Below the pieces are notes generated by a model. The model was not told where the DNA came from. It was given only the letters and a program-made list of their open reading frames with translations, and did not search any database. A stretch of 64,000 nucleotides of DNA from Rodentibacter haemolyticus. GTDB taxonomy: Bacteria; Pseudomonadota; Gammaproteobacteria; Enterobacterales; Pasteurellaceae. The stretch is taken from assembly GCF_015356115.1 (NCBI RefSeq), contig NZ_CP063056.1, forward strand, positions 310,001-374,000, read 5' to 3'. This document shows positions 51,985 to 61,808 of this stretch, piece after piece. The first letter of the stretch is position 1, and every line of letters begins with the position of its first letter. The position numbers and the translations under genes were made by a program.

Positions 51985-53584
51985 TGTCCACCTTATTGTG
52001 CTCGATAAACAGAAATAACCCGATACATAAACTAAGCAAAATCAATGCGGTAATTGCGGCTTCTTGGCTACGATATTGCCCAAGTTGTTGATAAAGTAAA
52101 TGGGGAAGAGAAGTGAAATCCGGACTACCAAATAGTGCAATTGCCGTAAAATCCCCCAACGAAAGCGTTGTTGCCAGCGCAAACGCATATTTTAACGGTG
52201 CTTTTAATAACGGATATTCTATCAATTTAAAGCGCCTCCAACCCTTAAGATTAAGCGATAAGCATAGTTTTTCATAATATTGCGTCGCCTGCATCATCGG
52301 TGAATTTAAAATTCGGATAACGAAAGGCATAGCCGCCAAAGCGTTACAAAGTACGACGATAAAAAATAAATGCACATTGGTAAAATCAATGTTCTGTAAA
52401 AGCAAAAATAGTCCTACCGCCAAAATCAATGTAGGAATGGCTAAAATCATCATTCCGGCAGTTTGAATAAAGGTTGCAAGCACAGGAAAATGAAGCCATT
52501 GTAATTGACGTGAAAGCAGTAATAAGAGAAAAGAAAAAGTAATTGCCAGCAAGCCTGAAGTCGGTGCCATAGCAAGAGAATACATTAAGGCTTTCCATAA
52601 CCGTGGATCTTGTAAAAAATGCCCCCATTGCCGTGCGCTCAATCCTTCAACGATAATATCCAGCAAGGGCATAAAAATAAATAAACAAACGCTAATTAAA
52701 ATAAAAACATTGAAAATTTTGACCGCACTTGAAGGTGTAGCCCGCCAAATATAACGCTGAGACAGGTGGGTTTCCGGTGGTTTTGCCAAAAACTGCGACA
52801 TCGCAAATAATACAAAGCAAAAAACAAATTGAATCAAGGCAAACAAGGCGGCTTTCGGAAAATCAAATTCAAAGAAAATCGCTTGATAAATAGCGACTTC
52901 CAATGTGCTATTTTGTGGTCCGCCACCTAGTGCGAGAACAATCGTGAAGCTGGTAAAGCACAACATAAAAATCAACACAAAAGCAGGCAAAAGCTGATTT
53001 TTAAGATAAGGTAATTCAATAAGACGAAAAAATTGCCAACCACGAATATTTAATTGAGCGGCAAGCTGATGTTGTTCGGAAGGAATAGATTGTAGGGCTT
53101 GCCCCGTCATTCTTGCCGCAAGAGGAATATTAAAAAAAAGATGAGCAATCAATATGCCGCTTAGCCCATAGATTGTCGGTTTCCAGTCGATTCCCAAACG
53201 CTGCATAAGCAAACTTAGCCAACCTGTCGTACCGTAAATACCAAGTAAACCGAAGATTGCCAATAATGCGGGCAGTACGAATGTGAGGGAAAATAAACGC
53301 TGCACAAGCTGCTTGCCACAAAAAGATTGATAAAAAAATGCCCGCCCAAATAACACACCTATCAGTACAGAAAGCAATGCTGATAAAAAAGCCTGCTCAA
53401 AACTAAAGGCGATAATTTGATGCAGATAACTGTCTTGTTTAAAGTTTTCCCATGAATAACTCCCTCCCACAGAAAACACCGATGAAAGTGAAGTGACATA
53501 AAGTAAAACAATGAACAAAATAACCGCACTTCCGCCAAGATAATGACGGGGTCGGAAATGCGGATGAAAAAATAACGACATCAT
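51977..53584 (-). CDS. thiP: Thiamine/TPP ABC transporter permease
   Basis: 535 residues with about 12 membrane helices in two repeats, as usual for fused-permease ThiP. Two cytoplasmic EAA-type loops contact the ATPase (QLNIRGWQFFRLIELPYL near 188, LNLKGWRRFKLIEYPLLKAP near 460). Three DNA uptake sequences lie in or near the gene region. It is 8 bp after thiB. Confidence 0.94.
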   Translation of the reverse strand: MMSLFFHPHFRPRHYLGGSAVILFIVLLYVTSLSSVFSVGGSYSWENFKQDSYLHQIIAFSFEQAFLSALLSVLIGVLFGRAFFYQSFCGKQLVQRLFSLTFVLPALLAIFGLLGIYGTTGWLSLLMQRLGIDWKPTIYGLSGILIAHLFFNIPLAARMTGQALQSIPSEQHQLAAQLNIRGWQFFRLIELPYLKNQLLPAFVLIFMLCFTSFTIVLALGGGPQNSTLEVAIYQAIFFEFDFPKAALFALIQFVFCFVLFAMSQFLAKPPETHLSQRYIWRATPSSAVKIFNVFILISVCLFIFMPLLDIIVEGLSARQWGHFLQDPRLWKALMYSLAMAPTSGLLAITFSFLLLLLSRQLQWLHFPVLATFIQTAGMMILAIPTLILAVGLFLLLQNIDFTNVHLFFIVVLCNALAAMPFVIRILNSPMMQATQYYEKLCLSLNLKGWRRFKLIEYPLLKAPLKYAFALATTLSLGDFTAIALFGSPDFTSLPHLLYQQLGQYRSQEAAITALILLSLCIGLFLFIEHNKVDND

Positions 53585-53592
53585 ACCGATAA

Positions 53593-54591
53593 TTATTTAG
53601 AAAGGGCTTTTTGCCATTGATTAATCCAGTTTTTTAAATGTTCACCGGTTACTTTTGATGTATCCAAAACAACACTATGTTGAGTATGCGCCTTTAGGGC
53701 ATCGATATGGCGTTCAATTGCCGTATTAATCACCGGTAACATCACATTATTTTTTGCGATATCGGCTTGCGCTTCCACGGAAAGTAAGTATTCAAGGAAA
53801 TGATCGGCACAACGATTATTACGATTCGCCACTTTCGCCGCAATTTCCACCAGTAGCACCCCGCCTTCTGTAAAATCAGTCGCCATATAATTCTCTTTCT
53901 GTTCGGAAAGAAAATGATAAATCGGTGAAGTGTTAGTGCTTAATACCAAATCCCCCTCGCCTTTTAAGAACGCACCATAGGCTTCTGTCCAACCTTTCGT
54001 TACGGTAACCGTATGTTCGGCTAATGCTTTCCACATATTTTCAACTTCAGCTTGCGGATAAAGCGTATTCACCCAAAGTAATAAACCACGCCCGATACTG
54101 CTGGTACGAGGATCTTGATACAACACTTTCAAATCTTTTCGCTCAATCAATTCTTTCAGGCTTTTTGGCGGATCGGTTAATTTATTTTTATCATAAATGA
54201 AAGCGTATTTCGCAAAATCAAAAGGTAAAAAAGTATGATTATCCCATTTTAACGGCAAAGCAAGTTTATTGAGATCAACTTGATTCGGCTCAAACATTGC
54301 GAGTTTTTCCGCTTCATCAATTTGGTGATTATCTAACCCCAAAACAATGTCCGCTTTGATTTTCTTGCCTTCCAAACGTACACGATTAAATAGCGTGCCG
54401 TTATTATCAAAAGCAACATAATTTAATTGACACTGAGGGAATTGTTTTTCAAAACCATTTTTAACTTTCGGGCCGGCACTCCAATCAGCGCTGAAAGAAT
54501 CGTAAGTGTAGACCGTTAATGGTTGAGGTTCTGCTTGAGTAAAAGGAGATAAAGCCAAAAGTGCGGTTAAAATGAAGTGTGTTTTTTTCAT
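53593..54591 (-). CDS. thiB: Thiamine/TPP-binding periplasmic protein
   Basis: 332 residues with a signal peptide (KKTHFILTALLALSPFTQA). The mature part matches the ThiB/TbpA binding protein (LTVYTYDSFSADWSAGPKV; the cleft Trp/Tyr in GWTEAYGAFLKGEG). It delivers thiamine or TPP to ThiP-ThiQ. The first gene of the operon, preceded by a TPP riboswitch. A DNA uptake sequence lies in the signal region (about 54560). Confidence 0.95.
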   Translation of the reverse strand: MKKTHFILTALLALSPFTQAEPQPLTVYTYDSFSADWSAGPKVKNGFEKQFPQCQLNYVAFDNNGTLFNRVRLEGKKIKADIVLGLDNHQIDEAEKLAMFEPNQVDLNKLALPLKWDNHTFLPFDFAKYAFIYDKNKLTDPPKSLKELIERKDLKVLYQDPRTSSIGRGLLLWVNTLYPQAEVENMWKALAEHTVTVTKGWTEAYGAFLKGEGDLVLSTNTSPIYHFLSEQKENYMATDFTEGGVLLVEIAAKVANRNNRCADHFLEYLLSVEAQADIAKNNVMLPVINTAIERHIDALKAHTQHSVVLDTSKVTGEHLKNWINQWQKALSK

Positions 54592-54639
54592 AATGCCATC
54601 CTTATAAAAAAATGAAGAAACAGCCTAATGAAAAAGAAT

Positions 54640-54715
54640 TAGTTTCCTACGCCAGCATTATCTGTTTCAGGTTCACGGGTATTTCTCAGCCAAACAAGTT
54701 GGCACCCCGACTAAT
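54640..54715 (-). promoter_or_regulatory. TPP (THI-box) riboswitch before thiBPQ
   Basis: On the minus strand the conserved parts are in order: GTCGGGGTGCC, GGCTGAGA, ACCCGTGAACCTGA, CAGATAATGCTGGCGTAGGAA (the last split here as CAGATAATGCTGG and CGTAGGAA). These form the TPP aptamer. Between it and thiB a CTAAT-N8-ATTAG hairpin with a T-rich tail could be the switching or terminator part. It turns thiamine uptake off when TPP is plentiful. Confidence 0.95.
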
Positions 54716-54793
54716 TGTGTAGAAGTCTATACAAATGCTTTATAATATACAAGCACTTTACGATTAAAAGAATCACAAAATTTAAGTAAAAGA

Positions 54794-54813
54794 AAACCCG
54801 CAAAAGCGGGTTT
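54794..54813. terminator. Terminator downstream of grxD
   Basis: AAACCCGC and GCGGGTTT pair around AAAA just after the grxD stop; moderately T-rich on the minus side. Confidence 0.7.
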
Positions 54814-54827
54814 AAGCTCTAAATACA

Positions 54828-55154
54828 TTATGCTTGGTGCTTAGCTGCGACTTCGCTCAACAAAGTTTGTAATTCACCGGCTTGATACATTTCTAAAATA
54901 ATATCGCACCCGCCGACTAATTCACCTTCAACCCATAATTGAGGGAAGGTCGGCCAATTCGCATAAGCCGGCAACGCTGCCCGAATATCAGGATGTTGTA
55001 AAATATCGACATAACCGAAAGGCACTTTGCAATTCATTAAGGCTTCAACCGCACGTGCAGAAAAGCCACAAGAAGGCAGTTTTGGCGAGCCTTTCATATA
55101 AATTAAAATTGGATTTTCACCGATTTGTTTCTTAATTTTATCTAAAGTTTCCAT
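54828..55154 (-). CDS. grxD: Monothiol glutaredoxin (Grx4 type)
   Basis: 108 residues from the ATG at 55154 (GGGGAACATT upstream); longer in-frame starts lack a ribosome site. The CGFS active site lies at residues 29-32, and the WPTFPQLWVEGELVGG block (about 75-90) is typical. Such proteins bind a shared 2Fe-2S cluster with glutathione and BolA and deliver it to targets. Confidence 0.96.
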   Translation of the reverse strand: METLDKIKKQIGENPILIYMKGSPKLPSCGFSARAVEALMNCKVPFGYVDILQHPDIRAALPAYANWPTFPQLWVEGELVGGCDIILEMYQAGELQTLLSEVAAKHQA

Positions 55155-55235
55155 AATGTTCCCCATAAAAACGAGCGGGCATTTTAACATAAGTTAAAAA
55201 CATCACAAATTATAACTTGAGTATTTATGTAGGTT

Positions 55236-56030
55236 TTACCAACTTCCTCCGGCTCCACCGCCGCCAAAACCGCCGCCACCAAAGCCTCCGCCTGATGAAC
55301 CGCCTCCGAATCCACCACCGAATCCGCCACCAAACCCTGAACTGCCGCGGCGGCGGGATAATGTAGATTGACGCACAATACGATTTAATTGATCACGCTG
55401 ATTGGGGCTAATATATACTTCATCCTTATGATACAAATATTCACCAAGCACAACAAAAGCGATAAATACCAACACCATAATGAAAGGAATATATTGTTCA
55501 AATTCACTTTCTTCCGTCTGGTAAGCACCGTATTCCCCTTGGCTGGCTGCAATGATGTCATTTAAACCGTCATTTATGCCTTGCGCATATTGTCCTTGTT
55601 TAAATTGAGGCAAAATCGCATGGCGGATCACTTGTGATAAAAAAGCATCAGGCAATACCCCTTCTAAGCCTTGTCCTGTAGCGATAAAAACTTTACGATC
55701 ATTTTTCGCAATCAGCATTAACACACCGTTATTTAACTGCTTACGTCCAATTCCCCATTTATCACCCAAAGCGAAAGCATAATCGGCAATTTCATATTCA
55801 CCGGTTGTCGGCACGATGACGACCGCTATTTGTGAACTTGTCGAATTACCATAAGCGATCAATTTATTTTCAAGAATTTGCTGCTGTTGAGATGAGAGCG
55901 TATTAGTGTAATCATTCACATAATGAAAAGGATTTGGTGCCGGCGGAAACTGTGCGGCAGAGACGAAACTTCCCCAAAAAATAAAGCTAAAAACAACCGC
56001 ACTTTTCATAATCTGCAACAATCTAGTCAT
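55236..56030 (-). CDS. TPM-domain protein, YgcG family (signal peptide, Gly-rich tail)
   Basis: 264 residues: signal peptide (VVFSFIFWGSFVSA), TPM domain (about 35-170, VNDYTNTLSSQQQQILENKL; GVLMLIAKNDRKVFIATGQG), one membrane helix (about 182-202), then a tail ending in Gly/Phe/Ser repeats (GGGFGGGGFGG...SW). The TPM domain is a membrane-associated fold of still-debated role (phosphatase activity reported for a relative). The ATG overlaps the next gene by 8 bp. With the following gene and lemA it forms the common lemA-TPM operon. Confidence 0.85.
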   Translation of the reverse strand: MTRLLQIMKSAVVFSFIFWGSFVSAAQFPPAPNPFHYVNDYTNTLSSQQQQILENKLIAYGNSTSSQIAVVIVPTTGEYEIADYAFALGDKWGIGRKQLNNGVLMLIAKNDRKVFIATGQGLEGVLPDAFLSQVIRHAILPQFKQGQYAQGINDGLNDIIAASQGEYGAYQTEESEFEQYIPFIMVLVFIAFVVLGEYLYHKDEVYISPNQRDQLNRIVRQSTLSRRRGSSGFGGGFGGGFGGGSSGGGFGGGGFGGGGAGGSW

Positions 56031-56472
56031 GAATAATTACCTCATTTGATAATTCATTTCGGTCATCCGGTTGAATCGGGAAATGTGTTATTAAAATTTC
56101 AGTAATACGATTAATTGCCTCAACAATGCCTTGGGTATAGGCTTTTTGCCTGAATCGAGCGATCATCAGATCACATTGTTTCTGCCAATAAGCCTCATTA
56201 ACAAATTGGTGAATACCTTTATCACCTACAATCGCACAAAGATGATTTTTATACCCTATATAAATTAACACGGCATTTTGCTCTGCGGTTTTGTGCATTT
56301 CCAGCTCATTAAATACCTGTAAAGCACGCGCTATTGCCGATAAATTTTTTGAAGATTTCGGTAATTTCCGCTCAATATATACACGTAATTCTGCCGAACT
56401 CTGGCTTTCGAGGCGAACAATTTCCACCTCGATTCGTTTTTTATCGACAGGAATCCTTGAAAAGAATTTCAT
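56023..56472 (-). CDS. Second TPM-domain protein, without signal peptide
   Basis: 149 residues: TPM core only (IEVEIVRLESQSSAELRVYIERK; NAVLIYIGYKNHLCAIVGDKG; RFRQKAYTQGIVEAINRITEI). It lacks both signal peptide and Gly-rich tail. It lies between lemA (9 bp) and the YgcG-type gene (8-bp overlap), so all three are translated together. Its role is likely linked to LemA at the inner membrane. Confidence 0.82.
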   Translation of the reverse strand: MKFFSRIPVDKKRIEVEIVRLESQSSAELRVYIERKLPKSSKNLSAIARALQVFNELEMHKTAEQNAVLIYIGYKNHLCAIVGDKGIHQFVNEAYWQKQCDLMIARFRQKAYTQGIVEAINRITEILITHFPIQPDDRNELSNEVIIHD

Positions 56473-56481
56473 TATCTTATC

Positions 56482-57066
56482 CTAATTAAAATTTACGGTC
56501 GGTGCATTTTCAGCTCCTGCCGTTGATTTAAAATAAGGTTTTTCTTTAAATCCAAGAATCAAGGCAGCAAATTTTGTTGGAAATTGACGTACTTTTTGAT
56601 TATACACACGAGCAGCCTCATTAAATTTATTACGGGCAACATTAATGCGATTTTCCGTACCTTCAAGTTGAGATTGTAAATCCATAAAACCTTCGTGCGC
56701 TTTTAATTGCGGATATTGCTCAACAGTAACAAGCAAACGAGACAATGCTGATCCTACTTGACTTTGGTTTTGTTGAAATTGTGCAAGCTGTTCTTCCGTC
56801 ATATTTGACGGATCAATTTTAGTTTGTGTCGCTTTTGCACGGGCTTCAATCACATTGGTTAAGGTTTGTTGTTCAAAATTGGCTTGACCTTTCACGGTAT
56901 TCACTAAATTCGGAATGAGATCAGCACGGCGTTGATAAGAGGATTCCACATTCGCCCATACAGAATCAATTTCCTCTTCCGCTTTCACTAAACCGTTATA
57001 ACTCGACATTAAAGTAAATCCCGCCACCACAGCAACAAGGATAATAACAAACCACTTCTTTTTCAT
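56482..57066 (-). CDS. lemA: LemA family membrane protein
   Basis: 194 residues from the ATG at 57066 (AGGAATATTC upstream); an upstream TTG is less likely. An N-terminal membrane helix (residues 3-22) is followed by long helices (EEEIDSVWANVESSYQRRADLIPNLVNTVKG; EARAKATQTKIDPSNM), the LemA fold. LemA proteins often accompany TPM-domain proteins as here; no enzymatic role is known. Confidence 0.93.
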   Translation of the reverse strand: MKKKWFVIILVAVVAGFTLMSSYNGLVKAEEEIDSVWANVESSYQRRADLIPNLVNTVKGQANFEQQTLTNVIEARAKATQTKIDPSNMTEEQLAQFQQNQSQVGSALSRLLVTVEQYPQLKAHEGFMDLQSQLEGTENRINVARNKFNEAARVYNQKVRQFPTKFAALILGFKEKPYFKSTAGAENAPTVNFN

Positions 57067-57137
57067 AAGAATATTCCTATTAATCAATAAAATTTTTTAG
57101 AGACACGATCTCTACCATTAGAGTAAGCATACAAAAG

Positions 57138-57167
57138 AAAAGACCTAAACCAAGGTTTAGGTCTTTT
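57138..57167. terminator. Terminator of ompA, also facing lemA
   Basis: AAAAGACCTAAACC (57138-57151) pairs perfectly with GGTTTAGGTCTTTT (57154-57167) around AA: a 14-bp stem with T runs on both strands. Confidence 0.9.
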
Positions 57168-57200
57168 TCTGTTTAATCCGCTAGTGGATACCAAATAAAA

Positions 57201-58280
57201 TTATTTAGTACCGTTAACTGCGATTTCAACACGACGATCCGGTGCTAAACAAGCGATAAGCGCTTTACGACCTTTAACCGCGTCACAAGTTGCACCTGTA
57301 ACCGGATTTGCTTTACCGTAACCGGTTGCAGTGATGTCTTGTGCTGCAACACCTTTAGCTACTAAGTAGTTAGCTACGGTGTCTGCACGACGTTGAGATA
57401 ATTTTAAGTTAGTTTTTTCAGAACCGATACGGTCAGTATAACCTGCAACAGCTACTTTAGCGTTGCTAACTTGAGCGATTTCACCGTAGATACCGTCTAA
57501 AGTCGCTTGAGCTTGCGGTTTTAAGTTAGCTTTACCGAAAGCGAAAGTTACATCAGAGTTCAAGTTGAAAGTTTTGCTTACAACTTCAGGTGCAACTACA
57601 GGTGCGGCACCTTGACCGAAACGGTAAGATAAACCGGCATTGATAGAACCGATCCATGGAGTGTAATCTGCATTTTCAGCTAATTTGTTATCTTTACCAA
57701 CACTTGTTAACCATTGATATTCAAGACGGAATGCTAACTCCGGTAATGAAGGCATTGCATACTCGAAACCTGCTGCAAACATCGGAGATACTTTTAAGCT
57801 GTGAGCACCTTTTGCATGGTCACGGCTGCCGTTGTTTGCACTATAGAATTTGTAGTCTGAACGTACTAATGCCGCCGCTGCACGACCATAGAAATCTAAG
57901 CCGTCTAATGCAGACACTAAGCCACCTAAGTTATAGCTACCTTTTAAACCTAAGTGTGCACCGTGGTTAGTATGTTTTGCAACGGTTTGACCATTTTGGC
58001 GTAATTTAGCACGACCGAAATCATCATAACCTAATTCAACCGCTAAACCTAAGTTGTCACGGTTTAAGATTTGGTAACCGCCGAATACGCCGTAAGTGAA
58101 AGAGTTACGCTTGTAACCAGCACCACCATTATAGTTCTTAGCATTTTCACGAATACCATCATGGAAAGATGCCTGACCTGCTTTAGCACCTACATAGAAA
58201 GTGTTTTCTTGAGGTGCCGCTTGAGCTACAGAAGCTGCTGCTAAGCCAGCTACGACTAATGCGATTGCAGTTTTTTTCAT
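57201..58280 (-). CDS. ompA: Outer membrane protein P5 (OmpA family)
   Basis: 359 residues from the ATG at 58280 (GAGGACATC upstream). Signal peptide KKTAIALVVAGLAAASVAQA, an eight-strand beta-barrel (about 25-215, alternating aromatic residues, ending in Phe-type strands such as LSYRFG), then an OmpA-C peptidoglycan-binding domain (NLNSDVTFAFGKANLKPQAQ; VAGYTDRIGSEKTNLKLSQRRAD; two Cys in ATCDAVKGRKALIACL). In Haemophilus P5 is an adhesin and a porin-like protein. A long leader of unknown role lies upstream. Confidence 0.96.
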   Translation of the reverse strand: MKKTAIALVVAGLAAASVAQAAPQENTFYVGAKAGQASFHDGIRENAKNYNGGAGYKRNSFTYGVFGGYQILNRDNLGLAVELGYDDFGRAKLRQNGQTVAKHTNHGAHLGLKGSYNLGGLVSALDGLDFYGRAAAALVRSDYKFYSANNGSRDHAKGAHSLKVSPMFAAGFEYAMPSLPELAFRLEYQWLTSVGKDNKLAENADYTPWIGSINAGLSYRFGQGAAPVVAPEVVSKTFNLNSDVTFAFGKANLKPQAQATLDGIYGEIAQVSNAKVAVAGYTDRIGSEKTNLKLSQRRADTVANYLVAKGVAAQDITATGYGKANPVTGATCDAVKGRKALIACLAPDRRVEIAVNGTK

Positions 58281-58674
58281 TTTGATGTCCTCTATTTTAA
58301 TCATCTATTGATAAATAAAAAGTTTCCTCGTTTATCGTGACAATCTACTAAGAAATATCACTCAAAACTTTGCTTAACTAGGGTTTTGAATTTGCCCTAT
58401 TTCTATCCTTTTGACAAATTCAATTCCTTTGTATCGCCAAAGGAACGTTCAAAAGTCCGTCTATTATCCTACAAAAAAAACAAAGATCAAATTTTTTTTA
58501 GCTGTTTTGATGATTTTATACACAAACAATATCCAATATAAACCTTTATTTAAAAGCTTTTATTTACCCTAACCTTTTGCTTTAAAAACAAATTTAAAGC
58601 GGTAAAAATCGACTTTTTCTTCGCCATAATATATTATCCTTTTCACTTGTTTTTCTATATTTGTGATTGATACT
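58281..58674. other. 394-bp divergent region between ompA and ydiJ
   Basis: It holds promoters for both genes and a perfect inverted repeat TTCCTTTG (58425-58432), TATCGC, CAAAGGAA (58439-58446). On the ompA side, TTTGACAAAT (about 58410-58419) is promoter-like. No coding frame is visible. The repeat could be an operator or an mRNA-leader hairpin. Confidence 0.55.
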
Positions 58675-61600
58675 ATGCTTCCCCTTCTTTCTAATGTCCC
58701 ACAACTTGAGAAAACCGTTGAAACTTATCTTGCGGAACTCAAAAAACAATATTTTGAGGGCGATATCGCCACAAATTATGCGGATCGATTAGCGCTCGCC
58801 ACAGATAACAGCGTTTATCAGCTACTGCCGCAAGCGATACTCTTCCCAAGAAACGTTGCCGATGTCGTGCGTATTACCAAACTGGCAAATAAACCGGATT
58901 TTCAATCCCTCACTTTCACCCCGCGCGGCGGCGGTACGGGAACGAACGGGCAATCGCTTAATAACAACATTATCGTTGATCTTTCTCGTTATATGACAAC
59001 TATTTTAGAACTCAATGTAGAGGAACGTTGGGTACGCGTGCAGGCGGGCGTAGTAAAAGATCAGCTCAATCAATTTTTGAAGCCTTACGGTTTATTTTTC
59101 GCACCGGAGCTTTCCACCAGTAATCGCGCCACGTTAGGCGGAATGATTAATACGGATGCTTCAGGACAAGGTTCGTTACAATACGGAAAAACCTCTGATC
59201 ACATATTGGCACTACGCACAGTATTAATGAACGGCGAAATACTTGATACAAGTGCGGTCAAATTTCAGGATATTTTAGAAAATATCGATTCTCTCGAATT
59301 AAAGGGTGCCAGTAAACAACTTCATCAGGAAATTGCTCAACGCTGTAAAGAAAAACGCACAACGATTATTAACGATTTGCCCCAACTCAATCGCTTTCTC
59401 ACAGGTTATGATTTAAAGAACGTTTTTAATGAAGATGAAAGCGAATTTAATCTCACCCGCCTGCTTACCGGCTCGGAAGGATCCCTTGCCTTTATTTGTG
59501 AGGCGAAATTAAATCTTCTTCCGATTCCACAATACCGCACCTTAATTAATATTAAATATAGTTCCTTTGATGCCGCGCTACGCAATGCGCCGTTTATGGT
59601 AAAAGCCAATGCCCTCTCGGTGGAAACCATTGATTCCAATGTGCTGAATCTTGCCAAACAAGACATTATTTGGCATTCCGTACGTGAGCTTTTAACCGAA
59701 AGCGAAGAAAATCCAATCCTCGGTTTAAATATTGTGGAATATGCCGGTAATAATAAAGAAAAAATCGACCGTCAACTGACCGCACTTTGCCAAGCACTGG
59801 ATGAAAAAATCGCACACCGACAAGATTCTATTATCGGTTATCAAGTTTGCTCGGATTTACCTTCCATTGAACGCATTTATGCAATGCGAAAAAAAGCCGT
59901 GGGCTTGCTCGGTAATGCAAAAGGTGCGGCAAAGCCGATCCCTTTTGTGGAAGATACCTGCGTGCCGCCGGAACATTTGGCGGATTACATTGCAGAATTT
60001 CGCGCCTTGCTGGATAGCCAGCATTTACAATATGGTATGTTCGGTCATGTCGATGCCGGTGTTTTACACGTTCGCCCGGCGCTTGATTTATGTGATAAAG
60101 ATCAAGTGAAGCTGTTCAAACAAATTTCTGATGAGGTCGCAAAACTCACTGCAAAATACGGCGGATTATTGTGGGGAGAACACGGCAAAGGCGTGCGTTC
60201 GCATTATGGTGAGAAATTCTTTACGCCGGAATTATGGAACGAACTTCGCTACATCAAGTTCTTATTTGATCCGAATAATCGATTAAACCCGGGTAAAATC
60301 TGCACGCCATTAGGTTCTAAAGACGAACTCTATTCTATTTTATCAACCATGCGTGCCGATAATGATCGCCAAATCCCCGTTCAAATTCGTGATGAGTTTA
60401 AAGGTGCAATGAACTGTAACGGCAACGGTTTATGCTTTAATTTTGATGAGCACAGCATCATGTGCCCTTCAATGAAAGTCAGCAAAAACCGGGTATTTTC
60501 ACCAAAAGGGCGCGCAACTTTGGTGCGCGAGTGGCTGCATTTATTAGCCGCTGAAAATATTCTGCCCGAGCAATTGGATTTCAAAAAAACCGAAGTCAAA
60601 TTGACCGCACTTATCACACGCATTCGTAACACGATACAAAAACGGCGTGGTGAATATGATTTCTCCCACGAAGTAAAAACCGCAATGGATAGCTGCTTGG
60701 CGTGCAAAGCCTGCGCCAGTCAATGCCCGATAAAAATTGACGTGCCAAGTTTTCGTGCGAAATTCTTCCATTTTTATCACAGTCGTTATTTACGTCCGGT
60801 TAAAGACCACATTGTGGCAAATTTAGAAATCGCCTCGCCTTATATGGCAAAACAAGCGAAATTTTTCAATTATTTTACAAAATTAAAAACGACACAAACT
60901 CTTGTAGAAAAAACAATCGGTATGACGGATTTACCCTTACTGTCCGAACCGAATTTACAACAGCAACTTGTTGAAATTAACTATCAAGACAAACCGTTAG
61001 AAGAGTTGGAGCTGCTAAGTGCGGTAGAAAAATCCCGTATTTTATTGATCGTACAAGATCCTTACACCTCTTACTATGATGCGAAAGTCGTACGTGATTT
61101 TATCGCGCTTGCCCAAAAACTCGGTTTTCAACCCATTTTGCTGCCGTTTAAACCAAACGGTAAAGCAATGCACATCAAAGGTTTTTTGAAACGCTTTGCC
61201 AAAACCGCCAAAAATCAAGCGGAATTTCTCAATCGCATAGCCAAATTGGGCGTACCGTTGGTCGGCGTAGATCCCGCAATTGTGCTTTCTTACCGTGATG
61301 AATATAAAGAAGCACTGCAAGAACAACGCGGCGACTTCCACGTATTAACTGCACACGAATGGCTGACAGCACAACTTGATTCCGACTTATTTACCACCGA
61401 ATTGAAAAACACGGAAAAAAATGACCGCACTTTTGAATGGTACTTGTTTCCTCATTGTACGGAATCGACTTTTATGCCGAACAGCCCGAAAGAATGGCAA
61501 CAAATCTTTGAAAAATTCGGGCAAACCTTAAAGGTGGAAAAAGTCGGATGCTGTGGTATGGCGGGCGTGTTCGGTCACGAAGTGCAAAATCAAGCGATGA

Positions 61601-61791
61601 GTCGTGAAATTTATGATATTTCTTGGGGGAAAAAACTCAATGGAAAAGATCCGCACTTTTGTTTAGCGACCGGCTATTCCTGTCGAAGCCAAGTAAAACG
61701 TTATGAACAGGTTGTATTAAAACATCCGTTACAAGCATTACTTGAACTATTAAGTGAAGAAAGAGACTCGAATAATAGCATACAGCGATAA
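58675..61791 (+). CDS. ydiJ: FAD-linked oxidase with 4Fe-4S domain, YdiJ (D-2-hydroxyglutarate dehydrogenase type)
   Basis: 1038 residues from the ATG at 58675; a GTG four codons upstream (58663) is possible. Domains: FAD-binding PCMH (FTPRGGGTGTNGQSL near 85), FAD-oxidase C-terminal (about 250-510), ferredoxin motif CLACKACASQCP (about 680-691), and Cys-rich CCG domain near the end (VGCCGMAG). YdiJ of E. coli is a D-2-hydroxyglutarate dehydrogenase; this function is carried over by family. Several DNA uptake sequences occur in the gene. It is divergent from ompA, as in H. influenzae. Confidence 0.93.
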   Translation: MLPLLSNVPQLEKTVETYLAELKKQYFEGDIATNYADRLALATDNSVYQLLPQAILFPRNVADVVRITKLANKPDFQSLTFTPRGGGTGTNGQSLNNNIIVDLSRYMTTILELNVEERWVRVQAGVVKDQLNQFLKPYGLFFAPELSTSNRATLGGMINTDASGQGSLQYGKTSDHILALRTVLMNGEILDTSAVKFQDILENIDSLELKGASKQLHQEIAQRCKEKRTTIINDLPQLNRFLTGYDLKNVFNEDESEFNLTRLLTGSEGSLAFICEAKLNLLPIPQYRTLINIKYSSFDAALRNAPFMVKANALSVETIDSNVLNLAKQDIIWHSVRELLTESEENPILGLNIVEYAGNNKEKIDRQLTALCQALDEKIAHRQDSIIGYQVCSDLPSIERIYAMRKKAVGLLGNAKGAAKPIPFVEDTCVPPEHLADYIAEFRALLDSQHLQYGMFGHVDAGVLHVRPALDLCDKDQVKLFKQISDEVAKLTAKYGGLLWGEHGKGVRSHYGEKFFTPELWNELRYIKFLFDPNNRLNPGKICTPLGSKDELYSILSTMRADNDRQIPVQIRDEFKGAMNCNGNGLCFNFDEHSIMCPSMKVSKNRVFSPKGRATLVREWLHLLAAENILPEQLDFKKTEVKLTALITRIRNTIQKRRGEYDFSHEVKTAMDSCLACKACASQCPIKIDVPSFRAKFFHFYHSRYLRPVKDHIVANLEIASPYMAKQAKFFNYFTKLKTTQTLVEKTIGMTDLPLLSEPNLQQQLVEINYQDKPLEELELLSAVEKSRILLIVQDPYTSYYDAKVVRDFIALAQKLGFQPILLPFKPNGKAMHIKGFLKRFAKTAKNQAEFLNRIAKLGVPLVGVDPAIVLSYRDEYKEALQEQRGDFHVLTAHEWLTAQLDSDLFTTELKNTEKNDRTFEWYLFPHCTESTFMPNSPKEWQQIFEKFGQTLKVEKVGCCGMAGVFGHEVQNQAMSREIYDISWGKKLNGKDPHFCLATGYSCRSQVKRYEQVVLKHPLQALLELLSEERDSNNSIQR

Positions 61792-61808
61792 TACAAAACG
61801 GAGAAAAA

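Noticed and set aside
55184..55378. An Ala/Val-rich leftward frame
   Set aside because: It is the Gly-rich repeat of the YgcG-type gene read in another frame.
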